A DNA stretch of 64,000 bases from Algoriphagus mannitolivorans DSM 15301. Lineage in GTDB: Bacteria; Bacteroidota; Bacteroidia; Cytophagales; Cyclobacteriaceae. Positions 24,469 through 33,244 of this stretch are shown piece after piece; position 1 is the stretch's first letter, and every line of letters starts with the position of its first letter. The notes beneath the pieces were generated by a model. The model was given only the letters and a program-made list of their open reading frames with translations. It was not told the origin of the DNA and did no database searches. The translations under genes and the position numbers were made by a program. The stretch covers positions 124,001 to 188,000 of the forward strand of contig NZ_AUBV01000007.1 in NCBI RefSeq assembly GCF_000429425.1, given 5' to 3'.

Positions 24469-25485
24469 TTAAAGAACTTGTTCCAAACTTGTTCTCAGAA
24501 TTTCTCCCATGTTTTTGCAGGCGAGGAATTTTTCATTTTTGTAATGCTTTGCCAGATCCATTTTCAATGCGTGAACATTTTCAGGTGGAGCGATTTTATC
24601 TTTTTCCATGGTATGGAGCACATCTTCAATCTCCTTATGGGAGGATTTTAGTCTAGTCGCAATCAGAGCTCGCTCTTCTCGTTGATACTGGCGCATGGAT
24701 TCTGGGGTGATGTATTCCATTCCCAAATTGATCAGATCATTATTTTCCTTGAAGTACTGAGGTAAGTAAATCGACTTTTTTCCTTCATAGGATTGCTGGT
24801 CAAAATCAATGGCCCTGATTCGGTAGTGTGTTTCTTCAAAATCTGGAGTGACATCCACGACAAAGTTGGAAGAATGCATGTCGCCTAGGAGTCTCACAAA
24901 ACAGCGTTCATTGAATTTTACAAACTCTTTGGCCAATCGTATAGGATTCAAGTTGGGGTCAGCTTTGAATTGCCGCATAAACTTATCCCCTGGAATCCCT
25001 GCGATGTGCTCTTCTATCAAGGTGTTTTTATGTACTAGATAGCTGATTCGGTTTGGAGAAAGAAGGTCCTCCAACTCCAATCCATATACTCTGGAAGCAT
25101 CGGCATTTTTGATGTAGAAATAGTCGAAATTATCATTGATTCGATTGACTATTCGGACTCTAAAGGGCTGGGTATTTCCGTAGATACAGAGGTCAATCCG
25201 ATCGATATAAAGGTGATCCATCACAGACATATCTCCACCTGCTTTCAGCAAAGCATAGATTTTCTTGACATTCCCGTGGATCTCTTCCCTGTCGTTCTGA
25301 TCATAAAAGACCGTTTCCCAGAGTGTATCCTGATCTTTGGAATCAAAAAGGGCTATAGAGTTAGTATATCTCAGCAGTTCATGGTAATGAATTGGAATAT
25401 CCACTTCCCGGCCATATTTAATCAGGTATTTTCTCAATCCCGCTGAGATAGGGTAAATGAGTTTTTTTTTGCTGATCAGGGCCAT
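24469..25485 (-). CDS. Putative kinase-fold (APH-like) protein
   Basis: The 338-aa protein has a catalytic-loop-like GDMHSSN (G201-N207) followed by the strand AIDFDQ (D227, D229). This resembles the HGDxHxxN and IDxE/D motifs of aminoglycoside phosphotransferase-type kinases. Upstream, FYIKNAD (K126) could supply the ATP-binding Lys and LIEEHIAGIPGD (~157-167) the hinge. The spacing fits a protein-kinase-like fold with an N-terminal extension of ~100 aa. The substrate is unknown. The assignment rests on motif reading and should be treated as tentative. Stop and start lie 5 bp from the DUF3817 gene. Confidence 0.6.
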   Translation of the reverse strand: MALISKKKLIYPISAGLRKYLIKYGREVDIPIHYHELLRYTNSIALFDSKDQDTLWETVFYDQNDREEIHGNVKKIYALLKAGGDMSVMDHLYIDRIDLCIYGNTQPFRVRIVNRINDNFDYFYIKNADASRVYGLELEDLLSPNRISYLVHKNTLIEEHIAGIPGDKFMRQFKADPNLNPIRLAKEFVKFNERCFVRLLGDMHSSNFVVDVTPDFEETHYRIRAIDFDQQSYEGKKSIYLPQYFKENNDLINLGMEYITPESMRQYQREERALIATRLKSSHKEIEDVLHTMEKDKIAPPENVHALKMDLAKHYKNEKFLACKNMGEILRTSLEQVL

Positions 25486-25489
25486 TTGT

Positions 25490-25801
25490 TTACAGTTTTA
25501 CGTGCTGACTCTTCTTTAGATTTCTATCGAAAATGAAAGGTCCAAAAGGCAGGATAGAAGCTATGAGTGCAAAAAACGTACGTCCAAACTCCCATTTTAA
25601 TTTGCTGGCAGTAGGGAATACGATGTAGATGTAAAGAATAAATAATACGCCATGCGCCCAGCCTACGACTGATACTGCCATGGGCATATCGAATAGGTAT
25701 TTTAAAGGCATTGCGACAAAGAGCAGTAGGAGAAAGGAAATCCCTTCAATCAGACTGATCCATTTAAATCTTCTAGCCCATTTGGTTTGTTCACTATTCA
25801 T
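25490..25801 (-). CDS. DUF3817 membrane protein
   Basis: The 103-aa protein has three hydrophobic helices, with the family features FKWISLIEGISFLLLLFVAMPLKY at the N-terminus and GWAHGVLFILYIY in the second helix (conserved Glu and His). The DUF3817 family consists of small integral membrane proteins, sometimes fused to transporters; their role is unknown. It lies between the 176-aa unknown gene (6 bp upstream) and the kinase-fold gene (4 bp downstream) on the same strand, forming a probable operon. Confidence 0.85.
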   Translation of the reverse strand: MNSEQTKWARRFKWISLIEGISFLLLLFVAMPLKYLFDMPMAVSVVGWAHGVLFILYIYIVFPTASKLKWEFGRTFFALIASILPFGPFIFDRNLKKSQHVKL

Positions 25802-25807
25802 GGATGA

Positions 25808-26338
25808 TCAACTTTTGAGTTTAAATAACTTTTGCAGGGCCAGCCAAAGCGTCTTTTTGAGCTCCTTGTCTTCTGAAATTACAGTAAGGGAGTCGGCAAA
25901 AATGTACTCAGTTTCATCCTCGGTGTACACTTCATAGGTTGGAGCAGGGATGGAATTGATCAAATGCTTGACGCGACCAAATTTTAATACGGTGTGGGCA
26001 TTTAGCGCATTGAAATCCTCCATGCTTCGGTTTTCTAAATCCTCGGCCTTGACCAAACCGATCTCAGTCATGGAATGTCCGCATGCATTCACCATTTTGA
26101 CCAGCATATCCATGATGGATGGCGAAAGTTCTTGCTCCTCATGGACGATGAGAATTCCTTTGGTGAAATTGCCTTTGACTGGAATTGGAGGTGCCTGTAT
26201 TTCTTCCTGAATCTCGATTTCCATCGATTTGGAATTTGCCTCATTCAATTCTGCTTTTACCCTGTCTCGATCCTCTGGAAGGAGAAAAATATCCTCTTGG
26301 ATAAATGAAGCTAGTTCGTGCAGGTTTTCCATATTCAT
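25808..26338 (-). CDS. Unknown cytoplasmic protein
   Basis: The 176-aa acidic protein has no signal peptide or membrane helix. A helical N-terminus (~1-50, ending in a Glu/Gln-rich linker IEIQEEIQAPPIPVKG) precedes an alpha/beta domain with strands GILIVHEEQ and HTVLKFG and the helix SIMDMLVKMVNACG. The layout reminds me of the small uracil-glycosylase-like fold of DNA polymerase III psi-type subunits, but no specific motif supports that, so function is left open. It heads the unit with DUF3817 and the kinase-fold gene. Confidence 0.7.
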   Translation of the reverse strand: MNMENLHELASFIQEDIFLLPEDRDRVKAELNEANSKSMEIEIQEEIQAPPIPVKGNFTKGILIVHEEQELSPSIMDMLVKMVNACGHSMTEIGLVKAEDLENRSMEDFNALNAHTVLKFGRVKHLINSIPAPTYEVYTEDETEYIFADSLTVISEDKELKKTLWLALQKLFKLKS

Positions 26339-26388
26339 GTGGGGAAATTGCCTAAAAAATAGCGCTTGGCAAAGTTTGACTGGAATTT

Positions 26389-26419
26389 AAAAAAGAAAAA
26401 GGAAGGGGATTCCTTCCTT
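26389..26419 (-). terminator. Terminator of the thioesterase gene
   Basis: AAAGGAAGG (ending at 26406) pairs with CCTTCCTTT (26412-26420) around GGATT, followed on the minus strand by a long T-rich run. It lies 9 bp after the stop at 26428. Confidence 0.8.
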
Positions 26420-26427
26420 TAGCTTGA

Positions 26428-26955
26428 TTATTTGGCAGGATCCAAATTGAAAATCGACTTGAGTTCCTGTGCGTCTTCTGGTTTCATTCTTTTGGCCAAA
26501 ACCAGCCTCAATTGTCTTCTTCTCAATGCTCCATCGAAAAGCTCAATTTCTTCTTCAGTCTGTGGAACTAGCTCGGGGATTTCAATGGGACGGCCGTTTT
26601 GATCTACCGCCACGAATGTGAAAAATGCCCGGTGAGTAGTTAGTTTTTTATTGGCAGGAATATCTTCAGCGGTCACTTCGATATAAACTTCCATCGAAGA
26701 ATTGAAAGCACGGGTCACCTGAGCTTTCAGAGTAACCACATTTCCTAGATTAATTGGCTGCTTGAAAGAAATGCTATCTGCTGAAGCGGTGACTACGATG
26801 CGATTGGAGTGCTTTTGCGCAGCAATGGCGGCCACAATATCCATCCAATGCATTAATCGACCACCCATGAGGTTGTTAAGTGTATTCGTATCGTTAGGCA
26901 GCACCATCTCTGTCATGATGGTCACTGATTCCTTTGCAAATTTCTCCTTCGCCAT
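26428..26955 (-). CDS. Hotdog-fold acyl-CoA thioesterase (YciA/ACOT7-like)
   Basis: The 175-aa protein is a single hotdog domain of the acyl-CoA hydrolase family: the LPNDTNTLNNLMGGRLMHWMDIVAAIAA block holds the catalytic Asn/Asp region of the central helix, followed by ADSISFKQPINLGNVVTLKAQV. It should hydrolyse medium- to long-chain acyl-CoA in the cytoplasm. The C-terminal ~40 aa add a charged helix (LRRRQLRLVLAKRMKPED), common in Bacteroidota members. The ATG at 26955 starts MAKEKFAKESV; six more residues from 26973 are possible. Confidence 0.9.
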   Translation of the reverse strand: MAKEKFAKESVTIMTEMVLPNDTNTLNNLMGGRLMHWMDIVAAIAAQKHSNRIVVTASADSISFKQPINLGNVVTLKAQVTRAFNSSMEVYIEVTAEDIPANKKLTTHRAFFTFVAVDQNGRPIEIPELVPQTEEEIELFDGALRRRQLRLVLAKRMKPEDAQELKSIFNLDPAK

Positions 26956-27072
26956 AAATAAGTATTTGAGCAAAAATAAGAATAATATTTTGTCAGGCTA
27001 AATATTGACTCAGGTATCGGAATAAAATTCTAAACATTAGCTTTTAGACCCTAGTCCATAATTCTAACTAAA

Positions 27073-27729
27073 TCACTTCCACCCATCTTTTCCCAAAAGA
27101 GGAACAAAGGCAAATCCTTCAAACTCTTCCCGGTGGATTTCTGATTTAGATTTTTTGGTGATTTTCACCATGGCCTGGCGTCTTCTGTCTCCCACAGGAA
27201 TAACCAAAATTCCTCCAATTTTGAGCTGCTGAATCAATGCCTCGGGAACAATCGGTGCACCGGCAGTTACTATGATTTTGTCAAATGGAGCTTGTTGAGG
27301 CAGACCTCCGGTCCCGTCTCCATAGAAAAGATTCATCTGGATGCCGAGTCTTGCGAGGAACTTCTGTGTTTTTTCAAAAAGTTTCTTTTGATACTCAATA
27401 GTATAAACCTCCGCTCCCAGTAGGTGAAGAATACATGCTTGATATCCGGAGCCTGTTCCTATTTCAAGGACCTTATCCCCAGGTTTGATGTCCAAAAGCT
27501 CAGTTTGAAAAGCTACAGTGTAGGGTTGTGAAATGGTTTGACCTTCACCAATGGGAAAGGCCTTGTCCTCATAGGCATGAGAAATCAGTGCCGAATCGAA
27601 AAAGAAATGCCTTGGCAGCGTATTGATCGCTTCCAAAACACGCTCACTCTTGATGCCTTTCGATTTAATTTCTTGGACTAAAGCACGCCTTTTTCCTTTG
27701 TGAAGGTAAGTGTCTTCGAGTTTGAGCAT
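27073..27729 (-). CDS. pcm: Protein-L-isoaspartate O-methyltransferase
   Basis: Pcm methylates isoaspartyl residues in damaged proteins with SAM, allowing repair. The 218-aa protein has the SAM motifs VLEIGTGSGYQACIL and VYTIEYQ, the signature GEGQTISQPYTVAFQTELL, and IIVTAGAPIVPEALIQQLKIGG. Length fits the bacterial enzyme. It is divergent from riboflavin synthase; no partner gene (such as surE) is close. Confidence 0.94.
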   Translation of the reverse strand: MLKLEDTYLHKGKRRALVQEIKSKGIKSERVLEAINTLPRHFFFDSALISHAYEDKAFPIGEGQTISQPYTVAFQTELLDIKPGDKVLEIGTGSGYQACILHLLGAEVYTIEYQKKLFEKTQKFLARLGIQMNLFYGDGTGGLPQQAPFDKIIVTAGAPIVPEALIQQLKIGGILVIPVGDRRRQAMVKITKKSKSEIHREEFEGFAFVPLLGKDGWK

Positions 27730-27841
27730 TGGGGATTGGTGGGTTTTTCTGTCGAAGATAAAGCAATAATTCGCTTACTTTGAAACCAAAACCGGCAAAT
27801 TTTGCTTAAGTCCTGAAAGTTTGAATTTTAAAAATTCCTCC

Positions 27842-28432
27842 ATGTTTACTGGCATCATCGAGACCTTTGGAACAATCACCAACATTACACAAGAAGGCTC
27901 AAATTTTCATTTTGATTTAGAATCCTCTTTAGCCAATGAGTTGAAAATCGATCAGTCTTTAGCGCACGACGGGGTTTGCCTGACTGTGGTCCTGGCTACT
28001 CCCGATTCTTATCGTGTGACAGCCATTGACGAAACGATTCAAAAGACCAACCTCTCTGGCTGGAGAATTGGCAAAAAAGTCAATTTAGAACGATGCATGC
28101 CTGCTAATGGGAGATTTGATGGGCACATTGTGCAAGGGCATGTGGATCAGGTGGGAACTGTTAAGAAAATCACTGATCAAGGCGGATCTTGGATTTTTGA
28201 TTTTGAATTCGATCATACCTTGGGAAATGTTACGGTGGAAAAAGGGTCCATCACCGTTAATGGAACCAGCCTAACTTGTTTCAACAGTGGGCCGGGCCGA
28301 TTTTCAGTAGCTATTATTCCTTACACCTTTGAGCACACCAATTTTCACCAACTTCAAGTGGGAGATAAGGTCAATCTTGAATTTGACATTATCGGAAAAT
28401 ACATTGCTAGAATGATAAAGGGCTATTCTTAA
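27842..28432 (+). CDS. ribE: Riboflavin synthase alpha subunit
   Basis: Riboflavin synthase dismutates two 6,7-dimethyl-8-ribityllumazine molecules to riboflavin. The 196-aa protein starts MFTGIIETFGTI, the conserved N-terminus, and shows two lumazine-binding repeats: DGVCLTV in the first and NGTSLTC in the second, each with the usual GHIVQGHVDQVG-type region in between. The ATG at 27842 matches the family start. The stop codon lies in the loop of a terminator hairpin. The other riboflavin genes except ribF (56 kb) are not in the window. Confidence 0.95.
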   Translation: MFTGIIETFGTITNITQEGSNFHFDLESSLANELKIDQSLAHDGVCLTVVLATPDSYRVTAIDETIQKTNLSGWRIGKKVNLERCMPANGRFDGHIVQGHVDQVGTVKKITDQGGSWIFDFEFDHTLGNVTVEKGSITVNGTSLTCFNSGPGRFSVAIIPYTFEHTNFHQLQVGDKVNLEFDIIGKYIARMIKGYS

Positions 28433-28446
28433 GAATAGCCCTTTTT
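28417..28446. terminator. Terminator overlapping the ribE stop codon
   Basis: A 28-bp perfect palindrome (AAAGGGCTATTCTT and its complement, 28417-28444) is followed by TTTTTC. The ribE stop TAA is at its centre, so the last codons of the gene form the left arm. The symmetric A- and T-flanks allow it to serve the convergent ggt gene as well. Confidence 0.9.
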
Positions 28447-28489
28447 CTTGTTGATGATTACTTTACCTAGATTCCTAGGATAGGGCAAT

Positions 28490-30193
28490 CTAAAATCCTA
28501 CTGCTTTATCGTCTCCTCTTCGGTCTGCCCCACCTTCCAGCTTTCCATCAGGGAGCACCAGAATGGCATCTACTTTTCCGATGACCGGGCTATTTCCTTC
28601 ATTGATTAAATATCCTCTGCTTTTCAAAGTCTGAATCAGCGTAGTATCAAAGGAATCTGGTTCGAAGTTGATTAGATCAGGCAACCATTGGTGATGGAAT
28701 CTTGGTGCATTCACGGCCTCCTGCATGCCCATATCAAATTCTATAACATTGAGGATTGTTTGTAGAACAGAGGTGATGATGGTGGATCCGCCGGGAGTTC
28801 CGACTACCATCCAGAGTTTACCGTCTTTTTCAACGATGGTAGGAGTCATTGAGCTTAACATTCTTTTCCCAGGGGCAATACTATTGGCTTCAGCTCCTAT
28901 CAGTCCAAACATATTTGGGATTCCTGGCTTGGCACTGAAATCGTCCATTTCATTGTTCATGAAGAAGCCCAATTCATCTATATATAGCTTAGAACCATAG
29001 CCTCCATTCAAGGTGGTGGTCACTGAGACGGCATTTCCATCAGCATCCACAATGGAGTAATGGGTGGTTTCCATGCTTTCTGAAAAGACGATTTTTCCTT
29101 CTGAAATGTCTGAAGAAAGAGTTGCCTTTTCCATTGAAAATGATTCCATCCTTGACTTTAAGTAAGCCTCATCGAGTAGTTGATCTACAGGTATTTCTAT
29201 GAAATCTGGATCACCCAAATAGAAGTTTCTGTCAGCGTATGCTCTACGTTCTGCTTCCACCAAAACCTGAATGTATTCGGGAGAATGATGTCCAAGCTTT
29301 GAAAGCTCAAACGGCTCTATCATTTTCATAATTTGAGCTAAAGTCATTCCACCCGAACTCGGAGGAGCCATGGAAATGACTTTATATCCTCGGTAAGGAA
29401 AAACTATTGGATCTCTCCAAGCGGCTTGGTAAGAGGCCAAATCCTCCTCTGTAATAATTCCTCCTTTTTCCTGCATGTGCTTGGCGAGGATTTTTGCAGT
29501 CTCACCTTTGTAGAATTCGTCGCGACCATTCTTCGCAATTCTTTCCAGAGTAGCAGCCAATACTGGTATTTTAAGCGTGTCTCCGGCATTTATTTCCCGG
29601 TTGAAGAAGGTTTCCGGACCATTTACCTCAGTGGCTACTTGGCGTAACCTTTGAAATCGCTGAGCTTGGTTCTCGGTCACCACAAATCCTTTTTGAGCCA
29701 ATTGGATGACAGGTTGAAGGATTTCTGCTGGGGTGAGTTTCCCGAATTTTTCTTGAGCCTCAAAAATTCCGGCTATTGTTCCCGGTACACCTGAGGCTAA
29801 AGCACTTTGCTGGCTCAGCTGTGGGACAAATTCTCCATTTTCATCCAGGAACATGTCTTTATGAGCAGCCAAGGGAGCTTTTTCACGATAATCGATGGAG
29901 CCCACGGTGCCGTCTGCCATTCGATAAACCATAAATCCTCCGCCTCCTAAATTACCCGCGAATGGATAAGTGACTGCAAGAGCCATTTCAGTAGCCATCA
30001 TGGCATCAAAAGCATTTCCCCCTTTTTGAATGATTTCAATTCCTATTTTGGAAGCTTCCTCCCGAGCGGAAACCACCATGGCCTTCTCCGCAATCAGCCC
30101 GCGCTGAATTTCCCTTTGCTGTGCTTTTTCTGCGCAGGAAAAAAGGAGGAGCCAAGCTGCAAGAAAAAGGAGTGAGGTGTTAAGTTTTTTCAT
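28490..30193 (-). CDS. ggt: Gamma-glutamyltransferase
   Basis: GGT cleaves glutathione and other gamma-glutamyl compounds and transfers the glutamyl group. The 567-aa precursor starts with a lipoprotein-type signal (LLFSC, Cys20), so it is probably envelope-anchored facing the periplasm. The autocleavage site precedes T376 in TTHYSIVDADG, the nucleophile of the small subunit. Other conserved blocks are LGGGGFMVYR, APPSSGGMTLAQ, and ISSMTPTIV-like MLSSMTPTIV with GTPGGSTI. The gene begins 1 bp after the S9 peptidase stop, so both are probably co-transcribed. Confidence 0.95.
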   Translation of the reverse strand: MKKLNTSLLFLAAWLLLFSCAEKAQQREIQRGLIAEKAMVVSAREEASKIGIEIIQKGGNAFDAMMATEMALAVTYPFAGNLGGGGFMVYRMADGTVGSIDYREKAPLAAHKDMFLDENGEFVPQLSQQSALASGVPGTIAGIFEAQEKFGKLTPAEILQPVIQLAQKGFVVTENQAQRFQRLRQVATEVNGPETFFNREINAGDTLKIPVLAATLERIAKNGRDEFYKGETAKILAKHMQEKGGIITEEDLASYQAAWRDPIVFPYRGYKVISMAPPSSGGMTLAQIMKMIEPFELSKLGHHSPEYIQVLVEAERRAYADRNFYLGDPDFIEIPVDQLLDEAYLKSRMESFSMEKATLSSDISEGKIVFSESMETTHYSIVDADGNAVSVTTTLNGGYGSKLYIDELGFFMNNEMDDFSAKPGIPNMFGLIGAEANSIAPGKRMLSSMTPTIVEKDGKLWMVVGTPGGSTIITSVLQTILNVIEFDMGMQEAVNAPRFHHQWLPDLINFEPDSFDTTLIQTLKSRGYLINEGNSPVIGKVDAILVLPDGKLEGGADRRGDDKAVGF

Positions 30194-30194
30194 T

Positions 30195-32561
30195 TTAATT
30201 CTCCAGTAGGGTTGAGTTAAATAGATTCAAAATTCTCTTGTATTCGTCTGTCCAGGAGCTTGGTTCTACAAACCCATGATCTTCAACTGGATAAACTGCC
30301 ATTTCCCAATTGTCTTTGCCTAACTCAATCAGCCTTTGGGCTAATCGAACCACATCCTGAAAGTGGACATTGACATCCAGCATCCCATGCGCAATCAAAA
30401 GATTTCCTTTAAGTCCTTCTGCAAAATAAATAGGGGAGGATCGGCGATAGGCAATAGGGTCTTCCTCTGGAGTATTCAGAATATTGGATGTATATCCGTG
30501 ATTGTAGTGCGCCCAATCTGTCACAGATCTTAATGCAGCTCCGGATTTGAAAACATCTCCATGGTTAAACAAAGCCATAAGCGTGATAAATCCTCCATAA
30601 CTGCCGCCATATATTCCAATTTTACCAGCATCAACACCATGCTGTGCAACAAGGTATTTTGCTCCATCTACTTGATCTGAGAGGTCTTTTCCTCCCATGT
30701 GTCTGTAGATTCCTGTTCTCCAGTCTCTACCATAACCGGCGGATGCCCGATAATCAATGTCCAATACGGTATATCCTAGGTCTGTCAGGAGGTTATGAAA
30801 CATGTACTCTCTGAAATAGCTGCTCCACCACTTATGTACATTTTGAAGGTAACCTGCACCATGAACAAAAATCACCGCAGCTCCATTCTTTTTGGAAGGT
30901 TCCGGTAAATAAAGTCTTGCAGGCACTTTCGCTCCATCTTGAGCTGCAAAGCGGACAATCTGAGGGTCTTTCCAAGGATAAGCCTTGAATTCCTCACTCT
31001 GGCCATTGGTTAATTTTTGAGCTGTTGCACCTACTTTATTGTCTTGTATATATAACTCCGTAGGCTGATTACTGTAAGAAAACAGAATGGCTAATTTCTT
31101 TTCATCAGGAGAAAGCGACACTTCGTTATTTCCGGTCATGGAGGTGAGTTTTTCCATTTTCCCTCCCATTACCGGCATTCGGTAAAAATGTCTTTCTCCT
31201 GGATCTACCTCTGAGGTAGTCAGATACCAAGATTTTTTATCCTTGGACAAAAAGGGTTCGAAAACTTCAAATTTTCCTGAAGTCAATGCCTTTTTCTCAC
31301 CGGTGCTCACATCCAGAAGGTACAAGTGGGAATAGCCACTTTCTTCAGACTGGAAATAGATATGCTTGCTATCCGGAAGCCAGCCAAAAGTACCTCCTCC
31401 AAAACCGCTTACTCCAGGCCCGCCAATCCAAGCCTCATCCCGCTGTCGATCCAGGGTTTTAAGTTCTCCCGTTTGAAGATTCAGCTCTGCAATCCAGCGA
31501 TCTTTATTGTCATTGGCTCTTCCTTGAACGATTGCTCGCTTTCCATCCGGGGAGAAATAAGGCCCAGAAAGCAAAACAGATCGCTCCTTTTCTTCCCACT
31601 TTTTCTCAGGGTAGTCTTTTACGTAGTCAGGTAAATCCTTTATTCCCGGAAGATTACCAATGCTGACGAAATAAACAGTGTCTCGGGTAAGGTCATAGAT
31701 CCCTATCTCAACTTTTGTCGGATCTGTTCCCACTTTTGGCCGGGCATTTAAATCTTCGGTGTATCCTGAAGCCGCGGTGTAGTCAGGAACTTTTGTGTTT
31801 TTATTGGATGCTGGAGTGAAAATTGAAAAAGTCGCATATCGCTCGTCAGGACTCAGTTGTAAGTTGGAGAGATTTTTCCCTCCGGTGTAATACACAAAAG
31901 CAGTGGAGTTTTCCCTAATGGATTCACGGTAAGTTCTGGAAGCTTTTTGGGCTTCTTTTCGTTGATTTACTACCTCCAGAAGACTCAGATTTTCAGCTTC
32001 CAAGAAACTTGTTTTAGAATCAGGAGTTCCTGTCCCACCTTGATTTGGTTTGGATCCTGAATTGATCTGCGTGGCCTTTTTTACAACCTTACTGTTGCGG
32101 TCGAAGATGTAAATATTTCCCCCTGAATTGAATGAAATTCGATTCTCATCGGCTAAGAATTGAAGACCGCTGATCGGTTCAAACCATTCCAAAATTACCG
32201 AAGCCTGTTTCTTTTTAAGATTTTCAAGATAGATCGAATTTTTAACCCGATAGATTCTAAGACTTTGGTCAGAATTATAGGTTTCTTGCTCTTTTCTCAG
32301 ACTTTTTTCCTCGGACCAATGAACTTTCGAGATCTTATTCGGAGAAGTGAGGTCTATTTTGTAAAGCGAGTCAGCAGGATCATTTTCAAGATTGTACCGG
32401 AAGAATATTTCTCTGCTGTCTTCTCCCCAAAAATGTGAGGAGGGGAAAGTTCCCATCCACTTGGGATCTCTCATGATATATTCGACGGATAAGGGGGATT
32501 GTGCCTGAGCTGTTGCTAGGATGCAAAGCAAAATCGGCAGGAGGAATAATTTCCGCTGCAT
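30195..32561 (-). CDS. S9-family prolyl peptidase (DPP IV-like)
   Basis: The 788-aa exported enzyme has a signal peptide (ending AQAQ near residue 21), an N-terminal beta-propeller (~40-530) and a C-terminal alpha/beta-hydrolase domain. The triad is S654 in GGSYGGF, D729 in MLDVNVHF and H762 in EDHGF. It should remove dipeptides or cut after proline or alanine from peptides in the periplasm. A low-complexity, Lys/Gly-rich stretch (~169-183) interrupts the propeller. Together with ggt it suggests scavenging of peptides and gamma-glutamyl compounds. Confidence 0.92.
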   Translation of the reverse strand: MQRKLFLLPILLCILATAQAQSPLSVEYIMRDPKWMGTFPSSHFWGEDSREIFFRYNLENDPADSLYKIDLTSPNKISKVHWSEEKSLRKEQETYNSDQSLRIYRVKNSIYLENLKKKQASVILEWFEPISGLQFLADENRISFNSGGNIYIFDRNSKVVKKATQINSGSKPNQGGTGTPDSKTSFLEAENLSLLEVVNQRKEAQKASRTYRESIRENSTAFVYYTGGKNLSNLQLSPDERYATFSIFTPASNKNTKVPDYTAASGYTEDLNARPKVGTDPTKVEIGIYDLTRDTVYFVSIGNLPGIKDLPDYVKDYPEKKWEEKERSVLLSGPYFSPDGKRAIVQGRANDNKDRWIAELNLQTGELKTLDRQRDEAWIGGPGVSGFGGGTFGWLPDSKHIYFQSEESGYSHLYLLDVSTGEKKALTSGKFEVFEPFLSKDKKSWYLTTSEVDPGERHFYRMPVMGGKMEKLTSMTGNNEVSLSPDEKKLAILFSYSNQPTELYIQDNKVGATAQKLTNGQSEEFKAYPWKDPQIVRFAAQDGAKVPARLYLPEPSKKNGAAVIFVHGAGYLQNVHKWWSSYFREYMFHNLLTDLGYTVLDIDYRASAGYGRDWRTGIYRHMGGKDLSDQVDGAKYLVAQHGVDAGKIGIYGGSYGGFITLMALFNHGDVFKSGAALRSVTDWAHYNHGYTSNILNTPEEDPIAYRRSSPIYFAEGLKGNLLIAHGMLDVNVHFQDVVRLAQRLIELGKDNWEMAVYPVEDHGFVEPSSWTDEYKRILNLFNSTLLEN

Positions 32562-32586
32562 ATTTGGGTGGTTAAGAAGGAATAAA

Positions 32587-32922
32587 TCAATTGATTTGGG
32601 AAAGGAACTCTTGAAGTTCCGCAGTAATGATCTTCAGTTGATCTTGAAGAGATTCGTTCAAAGGTTGGGAAGATTCAAGGGTGCCTTCGATTTCTTCCAG
32701 TGTTTTTCTGGTTTTAATAGCCCCGATATAACTCATGCTGGGCTTGGCTTTGTGACATCTTTTTTTGATAGTCACAAAATCTCCTGCCTGATAAAACTCA
32801 CCCAATTCCATCAAATCCTTGACGTTTGTATCGAGGATGATTTGAATCATCTCTTTGACCATTTCTGGATCATCATCTCCAAAATACTGATAAATTGACT
32901 GCTCGCTGATGAGTTGATACAT
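32587..32922 (-). CDS. Hpt-domain phosphotransfer protein
   Basis: The 111-aa protein is a four-helix histidine phosphotransfer domain. The phospho-acceptor is H57 in KKRCHKAKPSMSYIG, the typical HxxKPS-like motif. It should pass phosphate between response-regulator receiver domains in a multistep relay. The ATG at 32922 is chosen because upstream residues to 32991 are hydrophobic and unlike the family. No hybrid kinase is adjacent. It lies 26 bp upstream of the S9 gene start, so it may share its transcript. Confidence 0.85.
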   Translation of the reverse strand: MYQLISEQSIYQYFGDDDPEMVKEMIQIILDTNVKDLMELGEFYQAGDFVTIKKRCHKAKPSMSYIGAIKTRKTLEEIEGTLESSQPLNESLQDQLKIITAELQEFLSQIN

Positions 32923-33085
32923 AACCGGGGAAAAACGTGTATAAATAATAAAAATACTTGTTTTAGACAGGAAGAATAAATTTATAAACAATTTTCTATT
33001 TCTATTATTTCTTAAGTATGAGATTTAAAGAAATGGTGACTAAAAAATCTCAATGCTTAATTTTGACCCAGAAATGAAATAATTG

Positions 33086-33244
33086 ATGCAGAAGAAAAAG
33101 AAAATCTTCCTGGCCCTATTTATCCTCTTCATGTTGGTCATTTTATACATCAGCTATGATATTTCCCGAAGAACGACCTTCCCGGGTTCCAAAGGAAATC
33201 TCAAAGAAAGAATATCCAAAGAAGTAGAATCCAAAGCCAAATGA
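33086..33244 (+). CDS. Small single-pass membrane protein (52 aa)
   Basis: The peptide has a basic start (MQKKKK), one hydrophobic helix (IFLALFILFMLVILYISY) and a charged, Lys/Arg-rich tail ending VESKAK, so the tail may face either side. The stop overlaps the next ATG as ATGA (33241-33244), and the reading frame is open with good codon use, so I regard it as real. Function is unknown; the tight coupling suggests that it anchors or assists the downstream DUF2452 protein. Confidence 0.65.
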   Translation: MQKKKKIFLALFILFMLVILYISYDISRRTTFPGSKGNLKERISKEVESKAK

